From Elephas maximus indicus (taxonomy: Eukaryota; Chordata; Mammalia; Proboscidea; Elephantidae), in contig NC_064821.1 in the NCBI RefSeq assembly GCF_024166365.1, positions 50,185,093 through 50,249,092 on the forward strand: a stretch of DNA of 64,000 bases, read 5' to 3'. Each line of letters starts with the position of its first letter. The first letter of the stretch is position 1. Positions 41,416 to 53,400 of the stretch are shown piece after piece. The notes beneath the pieces are model-generated. The model was not told the origin of the DNA. It saw only the letters and a list, made by a program, of their open reading frames with translations, and searched no databases. Made by a program: the position numbers and the translations under genes.

Positions 41416-44400
41416 GTGAGTGACGCGCCCGCGAGGGCCGGGGCGGGGAGCTGGCGCGGGCGGACTCTCGGCCCGCGGGAACTTTCTCAGGCTGGGCTCT
41501 GGCACGTTTTCTGCGGCCCCGAGGACGGACCCGCTCTCCGGCGTCCTTTCCGTCCCTCGGGGTCCCTGAGGCCGGCCTGGTGGCCCCGAAGCCCGCACCT
41601 CCAGGGCTCAGCTTCCTCGGCCCCAGTCCACGGAAGCCCCGGTCCCGAGCCCAGCCCCTGCCCCTGTCGGCGAGGCCCTGGGCGGGTCCCCCTGCCTGGG
41701 AAGGGCTAGGCGAGGGAAGCGGGGAGGCGCTGCCGAGGAAACCCAGACGGAGCCGGCCTCGACCCTCTCACCCCTCCGAGGAGGAGCTGGGGCCGGACTC
41801 TCCGTCTGCAGGACAAGCCGGCGGCCGGAGCGGAGTCGCCAACAATAACGCTGCCCCGCCATGGGGGAGACGGGGACATCTGCCGTAAAAAATAATGACC
41901 AGATAGACCACAAGAAGAGACGACACACTATGAGTGGCTTTCTAAGTGCAGGTTCAGTTCCTTGCAGTAGCGCTTCGAGTTCCTGGAAGTGGCAGAGTGT
42001 GGGGTTGTTCATAGTTTCATGGAAGGGTGCATTACCTGGGTTCTAAGTTGTATCAGGGAGTAGGGGCGCAGAAGAAAACTTAAGAAAAATGATTCCAGGT
42101 ATCGAGCTAGCACGTTCTGAGTTCCTGAGTTGGACTGGCCAAGTGGTACTGACACATTTCCTTTTTCTCCCCGTCCTTCAGAGCTGATATTGCACTGATT
42201 GGGTTGGCTGTCATGGGCCAGAATCTAATTTTGAACATGAATGACCATGGCTTTGTGGTAAGTCCTGGGGACAGTGTCTCCTCTTATGGGTTCTTGGTGT
42301 GCAGTAGCTGGAGCGTGGGTGGTTCAGCTGGCTTCAGAGATCCCATGTCACACGGAACGGCTTCTCTTTGCATGTGCCCTGTTACTGCTTAGCGGGGTTT
42401 TGTAAAGGAAGGAGAAACACTTTCCATGTGGGAGGGCCAGCTCTGCAATTCTGAGGAAGAAGCGGCCTGCTGAATGTGTCTGTCAGTTCTGGAAGGTTTG
42501 CAGCCTATATAAAGCGAGTGTGTCTTAAGTAGAGGAAGGAGCACTAGTGGCTCTGTGGTTAAGTGCTCAGCTGCTAACCACAGGGTTGGTGGTTTGAACC
42601 CACCAGCTGCTCCACGGAAGAAGGATGTGGCAGTCCGCTTCCATAAAGCTTGCAACCTTGGAAACCCTATGGGGCAGTCCTACTCTGTCCTATAGGGTTG
42701 CATGAGTCAGAATTGACTCGGGCAGTGGGTTTGATTTTTCTGGTCTTGCTGTTGTTAGGTGCTGTCGAGTCAGTTCTGACTCATAGCGACCCTATGCACA
42801 ACAGAACGAAACACTGCCCGGTCCTGCATCATCCTTACAGTCGTTGTTATGCTTGAGCTCTGGTTTTAAGTAGAGATAAATGGTGAAGGAGAAGAGATCC
42901 TGCTGGGTCTGCAAAACTTTGAACTTTATAGTCTAGAGAGATAAGAGGAATGTGAAATCGAGCATATCAGTGACGAGTGAAAGAAGACAGCTCCTTGTGG
43001 AACTGGCTGGCTTCTAGGTCAGATTCTGAATCCCAGTTAGTAAGGGACTCTAGTCTGATATGCCAAGGGCAGTTAACCTTTGCTTTATATTCCATTTCCT
43101 GCCATTTCATCCTACTGAAGTGGCTTTATAGTGCTCATGGGAACTTAAACAGGTTTGGTAACAAGGAAGAGAGAGAAAGCAGGGTTTGACCTTCCCCAAA
43201 CCTTGGGCCAAATGGAAATTTCATTTTGACTTGGTCCACAGTCTTATGGTCTTCTATGACCTAGATCCCCTAATTACGCCTCTTGTCTTTTTAGGTTTGT
43301 GCTTTTAACAGGACAGTCTCCAAAGTTGATGATTTCTTGGCCAATGAGGCAAAGGGAACCAAAGTGGTTGGCGCTCACTCCTTGAAGGAGATGGTCTTCA
43401 AGCTGAAGAAGCCTCGGAGGATCATACTTCTTGTGAAGGCTGGTCAAGCTGTTGATGATTTCATTGAAAAACTGGTGAGGCCACCTCTGCTCCCCACTAC
43501 TGCTAGCATGACAGAGCTTTTCTCTTTCCTTGCTTTAGCTTTTTCCCCTCTTTTACTTCAGAGATCTTTTCCCCCACTTCTGGAACTGAGGAAACCCTGG
43601 TGGCGCAGTGTTAAGTGCTGCGGCTGCTAACCAAAGGTCAGCAGTTCAAATCCACCAGGCACTCTTTGGAAACCCTATGGGGCAGTTCTGCTCTATCCTG
43701 CAGGGTCGCTATGAGTTGGAATTGACTCAACGGCAACGGGTTTATGGGTCCTCAGAATATTATATATGAGGAATTATTACTACTTAAGAATATGGTGTTA
43801 CTTAGTGCCAATCAAGTTAAGCAACATGGAGACATTTAAACAATCGTTTTGCTGAATTGAGCAGTTCACTTCCAGAAAACCAAAAAACCAAACTTGCTGT
43901 TGCTTCCGACTCATAGTGACCCTATAGGACAGAGTAGAACTGCCCCGTAGGGTTTCCAAGGAGTGCCTAATAGATTTGAACTGTCTACCTTTTGGTTAGT
44001 AGCCAAACTCTTAACCACTGATCCACCAGGGTTTCCATCATGAGGACTTCAGGAGAAATTTGCATAAGAATTCATTAACAATAAGAATAAGAACAATGGT
44101 AATCATATGAGTTCTTTACCTTTGTTATTCGAAAGATCTTACAGCTTTGATCGTATATTCATTTATGAATGTTTAGTGATACCCACTAACAAATCTTAGT
44201 GTCCAAGTTTGGAAATACCCAATAGATTTTGTTTTTTCTCAGTATTCCTATAAAGCAACAATTCTCAAACAGTTGTGTAACTTAAGGGACAAATCCCCTT
44301 AGAGAATCCTGGGAACTACAAACTGAGGGGTACTTCTTTTTATACCAGTTTGTTTGCTTTAAGAAGTATATCTTTTTGGTGAAAAAAAAAATGCATACAT

Positions 44401-47400
44401 GGACAAAGAATGACCAGTGGAGATTACTTAGATATTCAAAAAGAATTCTACGTTAGCAGCTCCAAAAAAAAAAAAAAATCAAGGCACTGCCAGTTTGGAA
44501 GAAATGTTTCGTGGTAAGAAATGTAGTGATAATAAACAAAGGAAAGAGTAGTGTTAACAGTGGGGTCGTTTCTTCTGGGAGAGGAATTTGTAACCAGTAT
44601 TCTACCATTTTTTAAGTAAACAACCTAAAAAGGAAAGACATGGTGATAAAAGGACATACTGAGAGTTTTGGATAGTGAGATTCCAGGCTGTCCCTGATTG
44701 GCGTCAGACAAAATGGACTGAAAAACGGTAGATTATTTTTCAGTGTAGGAGAATATTAAGCAATGTCAACTGGTAACGGAACTGATAATGTAGAAATTTT
44801 TTTGAATATCTAAATAAATTATTTCCACTGGTTTCCTTCTATCCATACACATATTTCTTGGAGGGGGAAAGATCAAATAATAAAGCCAGCCTGATTGGTG
44901 AGTTGAGGTATGATATTCAAGGTTCAGTCTCTTCCTGCTATTTCCGAACAGTGGTGATCAAAAGCATTCATTCATACACTTACCATTTTATATGTCTTTA
45001 CAGGATCCCTACTCTGTTCCATTGTTGTTAGGTGCTGTCAAGTTGATTCTAACTCATAGCGACCCAAGACGACAGAGCAGGACTGCCCCATAGGGTTTTC
45101 TAGGCTATAAATCTGTATGGAAGCAGATCTCCAAGTCTTTCTCCCACAAAGCCACTGGGTGGGTTTGAACTAACAACCTTTCAACTAACAGCCAACTGCT
45201 TTAACCGTTGCACCACCAGGACTCCTTACTCTGTTCTAGGTACACGTTATAGGAAGTGATGTAATCTTTTGGAGTTAGTCCTAACCCTGGTGGTACACAT
45301 TCAAAATACGAAATTTTCCAAGTGTATAAAAGTAAGTTTTGTTTGTTGTAAAATCTTTAAGTAGTTAAAGGGAATTAGCCACGGAGGGTTCCAACTGGAT
45401 TTGCTAGCCCTAAGCTTTTAAATAGGGAGCTAAGGATCTAGTGCTAGCCACAGAGGAGATTAGTAAAGATTAAATAACATATGCCATTAGACTGGATTTA
45501 CTTGGGATGCATTCTCATATCTGTTTTAATTAGCCAAGGTATGTTTTGTCTTTTATTTCTTTGGTCCACCTTAATGCTGCTGTTTGGTTTTAGGTACCAT
45601 TGTTGGATGCTGGTGACATCATCATTGATGGGGGAAATTCTGAATACAGGGATACCACAGTAAGTGTTCTCTTCTGTGATCCAAATTCTTCCAGGTTCCA
45701 AGAACATTCTAGAAAAAATATTGGCATGGGTGGACTGTCCTGTGGTGTTGATACTTTGGAGATTGGTACTAATGTCTAATAGCACTTGGTTGGTTTGCTA
45801 CGATACACTTGGTGGATGACATACACATCAGTCACACAGACAACTCAAGAGAATGAGGCTTGGACTTTATGTATAACTTGTCCTCTCTGTCCCACTGCAT
45901 AACGTGGTTGAGAACCACTGCACTAATGGTCTCATATGCTCAGGGAAAGTCTCTGTACACTCTGAAGTGCTGAATGGCAGTAAGTCTCACATGTGTTAAA
46001 TCAACTCTTAAGGAACTGAGTCTTACTATACAAGGTCTTTTCCAGTAAAATGAGAATATATGTCTGGCTTTATTAGTTCTCTTTTGGAACAGGCTAGGTA
46101 TCTTGAATTTAAATAGTTTTTTTCTTAAACTCTCAAATTCCTTGAATAATCAGGTTATTCTTGGGTCATTGAGTGTCAAATGTGGGATTTCTGTACTTGT
46201 TTTTTACATTCTCACTCACTGGAAGAAACTTATTTTTTGGAAGCATAATGAAACTATTTTTCTTTTACATAGAGACGATGTCAAGACCTCAAGGCCAAGG
46301 GAATCTTGTTTGTGGGGAGTGGAGTTAGTGGTGGAGAGGAAGGGGCCCGGCATGGCCCATCGCTCATGCCAGGAGGGAACAAAGAAGCTTGGTGAGTACC
46401 ATCAACACCACCTCCATTTCAGCAGGAGGGAGCTTGAACTTTGGGAATGAGTGAGCTATGGACAGTTCTGGTGGTGTGATTCTCCCCTGTGGTACGTTGA
46501 GTGTTGGGGATAGGAGATGATGGAAATATTTCCCTTTTCTTTTATCTCTGTATTTTGTTTCTTTGATGTAATATATGTGCATATTCTTCCTTCTGCCTTT
46601 TTTCTTCTTTGTTGCTCCCTCCAAGACTGATACTAGAAGTTCTGAATTGGCTTAAGGGGTTCAGAGACCTTAGGAAGCAGTTCAGATGATGCCCTGAGCA
46701 CTGTCTGAGTTATGAGTAAGATCTGCCTCTTTTAGCTGATTTATGGTCTTCAAATAACTGACTCCTTAATAACTGTGAGTAAAGGAAAAATCTGGCTGAG
46801 GCTTTTCTGTCTCTGGGAACTAGGTGGAAATGTTTTATTTGACTTAGGAGTAAACAAATTTTATACTGTTCCATATGCTAGATGTTCCCTATGCTCGATT
46901 TTCCTTTTGCTAGATACATATAAGAGGAAGAGTTAGCCATTGAGGAGGAGGAGGTGCTTGAGTGATGTGAAAAAAAGAATGTATAAGACAAGGGGGTGGG
47001 GTGACCGGGATGGAGAGTCAAAATGGAAAGATGCAAGTAATTATATAAAACTTAGTCTGAGGGGAAAGACCACTGCTCAGACTGCGGAAAAAGAGAAAGC
47101 CAGATAGAGGAAGACAGAAAGACGGAAGAGAAGAGAAAGAAATAGCAAGGGAAGCATCCTTTATGAGGGAGACATGGAAAGGTAACATTCTTTTCTGAAT
47201 GAGTTTGATTTCCAAATATTCTAGAATTGTATTAGGCATTAAAGTACAGGAGTGATTCAGCCTGTCCCCCAAAGTGAAGGGATTATTGAGAAAAATTATT
47301 CTTTCAATTACCTTTCTAATATCTAAGTCTGGGGATTCTCTTTGGTATGTTGAAATCCAGGAGTAGAGAGATCTTCCTGCCTCTCAGAAGCTTAAAAATA

Positions 47401-50400
47401 CCTATCTCGGACAAAATTCTAGCCAATAGAATTCAACAATATATCAAAAAAATAATCCACCATGACCAAGTGGGATTTATACCAGGTATGCAAGGCTGGT
47501 TTAATATTAGAAAAACCATTAATGTAATCCACCATATAAATAAAACAAAAGACAAAAACCACATGATCTTACCAGTTGATGCAGAAAAGGCATTTCACAA
47601 AGTCCAACACCCATTTATGATAAAAACTCTCAGCAAAATAGGTATTGAAGGAAAATTCCTCAACATAATAAAGGGCATCTATACAAAGCCAACAGCCAAC
47701 ATCACTCTAAATGGAGAGAGCCTGAAAGCATTCCCTTGAGAACGGGAACCAGACAAGGATGCCCTTTATCACTGCTCTTATTCAACATTGTGCTAGAGGT
47801 CCTAGCCAGAGCAGTTAGGCTAGACAAAGAAATAAAGGGCATCTGGATTGGCAAGGAGGAAGTAAAATTATCTCTATTTGCAGATGACATGATCTTATAC
47901 ACAGAAAACCCTAAGGAATCCTCCAGAAAACTACTGAAACTAAGGTTATAAGATTAAACATACAAAAATCACTTGGATTCCTCTACATCAACACAAAGAA
48001 CATTGAAGAGGAAATCACCAAATCAATACCATTCACAGTAGCCCCCAAGAAGATAAAATACTTAGGAACAATTCTTACCAAAGATGTAAAAGACCTATAC
48101 GAAGAAAACTACAAAGTACTACTGCAAGAAACTAAAAAGGACCTACTTAGGTGGAAAAACATACCTTGCTCATGGATGGGAAGACTTAAGATAGTAAAAA
48201 TGTCTATTCTACTAAAAGCCATCTATACATACAGTGCACTTCCGATCCAAATTCCAATGTCATTTTTTAATGTGATGGAGAAACAAATCACCAACTTCAT
48301 ATGGAAGGAAAAGAAGCCTCGGATAAGTAAAGCATTACTGAAAAAGAAGAAGAAAGTGGGAGGCCTCACTCCACCTGATTTCAGAACCTGTTATACAGCC
48401 ACAGTAGTCAAAACAGCCTGGTACTGGTACAACAACAGGCACATAAACCAATGGAACAGAATTGAGAACCCACATATAAATCCATCCACATATGAGCAGC
48501 TGATATTTGACAAAGGCCCAGTGTCAGTTAATTGGGGAAAAGATAGTCTTTTTAACAAATGGTGCTGGCATAACTGGATATCCGTTTGCAAAAAAATGAA
48601 ACAGGACCCATACCTCACACCATGCACAAAAACTAACTCCAAGTGGATCAAAGACCTAAACATAAAGACTAAAACGATAAAGATCATGGAAGAAAAAATA
48701 GGGACAATGTTAAGAGCCCTAATACAAGGCATAAACAGAATACAAAACATTACCAAAAATGACAAAGAGAAACCAGATAACTGGGAGCTCCTAAAAATCA
48801 AACACCTATGCTCATCTAACGACTTCACCAAAAGAGTAAAAAGACCACCTACAGACTGGGAAAGAATTTTCACCTATGACATCTCCAACCAATGCCTGAT
48901 CTCTAAAATCTATATGATTCTATCAAAACTCAACCACAAAAAGACAAACAACCCAATCAAGAAGTGGGCAAAGGATATGAACACACACTTCACTAAAGAA
49001 GATATTCAGGCAGCTAACAGATACGTGAGAAAATGCTCTCGATCATTAGCCATTAGAGAAATGTGAATTAAAACTACGATGAGATTCCATCTCACTCCAA
49101 CAAGGCTGGCATTAATCCAAAAAAACACAAAATAATAAATGCTGGAGAGGCTGCGGAGAGATTGGAACTCTTATACACTGCTGGTGGGAATGTAAAATGG
49201 TACAACCACTTTGGAAATCTATCTGGCGTTATCTTAAAAAGTTAGAAATAGAACTACCATACAACCCAGAAATCCCACTCCTTGGAATATACCCTAGAGA
49301 AATAAGAGCCTTCACACGAACAGAAATATGCACACCCATGTTTATTGCAGCTCTGTTTACAGTAGCAAAAAGCTGGAAGCAACCAAGGTGTCCATCAACG
49401 GATGAATGGGTAAATAAATTGTGGTATATTCACAAAATGGAATACTACGCTTCGATAAAGAACAGTGACGAATCTGTGAAACATTTCATAACATGGAGGA
49501 ACCTGGAAGGCATTATGCTGAGCGAAATTAGTCAGAGGCAAGAGGACAAATATTGTATAAGACCACTATTATAAGATCTTGAGAAATAGTATAAACTGAG
49601 AAGAACACATACTTTTGTGGTTACGAGGAGGGGAGGGAGGGAGGGAGGGCGGGAGAGGGTTTTTTACTGATTAGTTAGTAGATGAGAACTACTTTAGGTG
49701 AAGGGAAGGACAATACTCAATACCTGGAAGGTCAGCTTAACTGGACTGGACCAAAAGCAGAGAAGTTTCCGGGATAAACTGAATGCTTCAAAGGACAGCA
49801 GAGCAAGGGCGGGGGTTTGGGGGCTATGGTTTAAGGGGACTTCTAAGTCAATTGGCAAAATAATTCTATTATGAAAACATTCTGCATCCCACTCTGAAAT
49901 GTGGCGTCTGGGGTCTTAAATGCTAACAAGCGGCCATCTAAGATGCATCAATTGGTCTCAACCCACCTGGATCAAAGGAAAATGAAGAACACAAAGGTCA
50001 CATGATAACTATGAGCCCAAGAGACAGAAAGGGCCATAGGAACCAGAGACTTACATCATCCTGAGACCAGAAGAACTAGTTGGTGCCCAGCCACAACCAA
50101 TGACTGCCCTGACAGGGAGCACAACAGAGAACCCCTGAGGGAACAGGAGATCAGTGGGATGCAGACCCCAGATTCTCACAAAAAGACCATACTTAATGGT
50201 CTGAGACTAGAGAAATCCTGGCGGTCATGGTCCCCAAACCTTCTGTGGGCCCAGGACAGGAACCATTCCAGAAGACAACTCATCAGACATGGAAGGGACT
50301 GGACAGTGGGTAGGAGAGAGATGCTGATGAAGAGTGAGCTACTTGTATCAGGTGGACACTTGAGACTGTGTTGGCATCTCCTGTCTGGAGGGGGGATGGG

Positions 50401-53400
50401 AGGGTAGAGAGGGTTGGAAGCTGGCAAAGTTATCACGAAAGGAGAGACTGGAAGGGCTGACTCATTAGGGGGAGAGCAAGTGGGAGTATGGAGTAAGGTG
50501 TATATAAACTTATATGTGACAGACTAACTTGATTTGTAAACGTTCACTTGAAGCTCAATAAAAATTACAAAAAAAAAAGAATACCTATCTCGGGCCACCT
50601 GGCCAGTGGGCTATTAGGAATGCAGACAGTCACAGGAAAATATTTCACACGGGGTGGTGCTCTGATTGCTCACGTTAGCTCACGTTTCTCACACTGGTCT
50701 AGTAGAAGTTGAAATGGCACTTTTCCTTGAAACTGTAAAAGTTCAGTCAAGTTCTGAAGCTTAAGGTGTAGCAGTCTTAACCCTCTGCTCTTAAGTGTTA
50801 ACTCTGTAACTCTTATTAGATTTTGTGTTTATATCAAAAACTTTTTGTAAAGAAGCCTGTGTTGGTCAACAGTGACTATAAAGCACAGATGAGAAGATAA
50901 GGGGTCAGGGAAACTATGTATGTACTAGAAAAGGAGTAACTGGAACGCAGTTAGAGAGAGTGTTGACACATTGTGAAAATGTAGTTCATGTAGCTGAACA
51001 GTTGGTGTAGAAATTGTCAAATGGGAACATAATTTGCTGTATAAACCTTTACTGAAAACACGATATTTAAAAAAAAATAGTAGGACAATAAGGAAAAAGT
51101 CTCTGGAGTTAATATGTCTTCCTAGTGGGGGTGGGAGGGATGAAGAACAGCTACTTCTCTGAATAATAATAAATGTATCTCTTGGAAATATTGCAGGGTT
51201 CTGTCTGTCCTTACCCTTGACCCAACTGTCCAGAACCGTGCCGTGCCTGATAACGTACATCCAGGCTAATGAAGAGGCTCTGTAAAGGAACTTCTGTATC
51301 GCTTGCTCTTTAGAATCACAGCTGCTTTTTTGATTCTGCAATGGAAATTTCTGGGGTCTTGATGCTGTTTCTTCCCAGCCTTTTTGTCTGTGGTCTCCAA
51401 TTAGACAGTCTACAGCCGCTGCTTTGGTGCCCACCAGAATCTGGGGAGCAGGCAGGTCAGCACAGATCCAAGTTTACCTGGAGGACTTGGCCTCATTCAT
51501 TATTTTTAAGTGGGTACCTCTGCTTTGCATTAGAAAGAAAAATGTGAGGGGTGGTCCTTGAGTATTTCATTGCGGTGTCAGCCCGTCTTCTCCGCAGCTG
51601 AACTATACTGTTCTCTTCACAGGCCCCACATCAAGACGATCTTCCAAGGCATTGCTGCAAAAGTAGGAACTGGAGAACCCTGCTGTGACTGGGCAAGTTC
51701 CAGGCTACTCTTAAAAGGCATTTGGCAACATGGGCGTGTCTGAGTGACTACAGGGACAGAGCACAGGACCACCTGGGTCCCAGCAGTCAGCTTTGTGACA
51801 TAAGCTTCTCAATCTTTAAGTTGTTAGCATAGCTGATGCCTAAAATGCATGCCTACTGTACACGTCCTCATGTCTTAATTGAGTTAGGGCTTGAACATCC
51901 ACAGCCTTGAGCTGACAGGAAAAAGCAGCCCTCCTCAATTCATCGTTTAGGAACAGGAAGGATAAGGCAGAGTAAGATGTTTCTAACTATGTTACTGTAT
52001 GGTGAAAGAAAGAATGTCAAAATCAAAAGTGGGCTTTGCTTACCTGGTTGGAAGGAAGAGGATTGAATAGACTATTGCTGTGTCAGATGTCCTGGCCATG
52101 AACATGGAAAAATCGTTTTCCTCATAGCTTGGAATTTAGATATTCTCTGCTTGAATAGAATAAGCTGTAGACTTTTGCCCTCAATCAACGTGAAGGAGAC
52201 TAGGCTAATTCACAGATACCTCCTACCTGCTATTTTGTGTTGCTGTTGAAATAAATTTTATCCCTATTGCAGCCTCAATCCATATCATGGATAGAAAACT
52301 ACTAGGCTTGTAAGACCTGAGTTCTAATTCTGGCTCTCCATTAACTAATTGTTTGACATTATGCAAGTCATTTCCCCGATATGGGCTTCTGTTTCCTTGT
52401 CTGTAAAATATGGGGGTTAGACTAGATGATCTCCAAGGTCCTGTTAGCTCCTGCCACCATCACCAGTTGTTAAGTCAATTCTGACTCGTGGCAAACTCGC
52501 GTGTCAGAGTAGAACTGTGCTACACGAGGTTTTCAACAGCTGCTTTTTTGGGAGTAGATTGCCAGGCCTTTCTTCTGAGGCACCTTTGGGTGGACTTGAA
52601 CCTCCCACTTTTTGGTTAGCAGCCAAGCATTTTAACTGTTTGCGCCACCCAGGAACTCCCTTTAACTCTTAACCCCCTTTAAGTTTTATCAGCAACTTCA
52701 TATGCTAATTTTATTATACTTTTGTTTTATATGAGATAACAGGAAGACATGAAGCAAGGATTAAGGCATATGAGGACTGAAGGAAGCCCTCCTTCCTGGG
52801 CTGATCCTTACATTTTAACCAGTGGTCAGCCATTGAGTGCCGTGAAAATCCGCTGAGGGCAGATGGAGTCTGCTGCTGTGATTTAAAAGGTTGAGTGATT
52901 TTGTCGGAAGTATGAAGCATTAGAAAGAGAATCTTTGTTTCTTGATAATAGATTACTGTACCAGAAATGCAGTGACAGTAACTTTCTCCCTTTAGACACA
53001 CTTAGGACAAAGTCACGGAGCCCTGGTGGCACAGTGGTTAAGTGCTTGCCTGCTAACTGAAAGGTTGGCTATTTGAACCCACCCAGCAGCTCCGCAGGAA
53101 AAAGATGTGGCGATCTGCTTCCATAAAGATTACAGTCTAGGAGACCCTATGTGCATTTCTACTCTGTCCCCTGGGGTCACTATGAGTCAAAATCAACTGG
53201 ATGGCACCTGACAACAACAATTAGACAAAGTCATGAGGAAGAAAACAGTACATGTATTTTCATATCTTCATCAAGTCGGGTTGACTTTTTGAAGTCTCAA
53301 GGCTTATTCTCAAGTCATTAAAAAAAAAGCGGGGGGGGGGGTATAGGTACTAAAAGCAGGTACTCCTTAATTTTTAAACCAAAGAGGAAGGATGAGGTGA

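Larger units (their letters stand above)
40900..41880. promoter_or_regulatory. PGD: CpG island of PGD
   Basis: This is the only long CpG-dense, GC-rich stretch in the window outside the L1 5'UTR. It spans the PGD upstream region, the first exon and the start of intron 1. The open frames inside it (for example 41239-41709 +) are by-products of the GC content. Confidence 0.85.
42258..43294 (+). other. PGD intron 2 with SINE and RTE tail
   Basis: It contains the AfroSINE 42536-42740 and the RTE tail fragment 42750-42858. The rest is unassigned. Confidence 0.55.
43475..45593 (+). other. PGD intron 3 with three SINEs and an inverted repeat
   Basis: It holds AfroSINEs at 43589, 43880 and 45021 and an inverted-repeat element at 44391-44853. 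Other parts are unassigned. Confidence 0.55.
46392..51622 (+). other. PGD intron 5 (5.2 kb) with a young L1
   Basis: The largest PGD intron. It carries the 3.2-kb L1 at 47411-50579 and an older L1 tail at about 50920-51075. The stretches 46392-47396 and 51080-51622 show nothing I can name. Confidence 0.55.

Noticed and set aside
41239-41709. 156-codon plus open frame and other frames in the PGD CpG island
   Set aside because: They arise from GC-rich sequence with few stops; they overlap the promoter, exon 1 and intron 1 of PGD in other frames.
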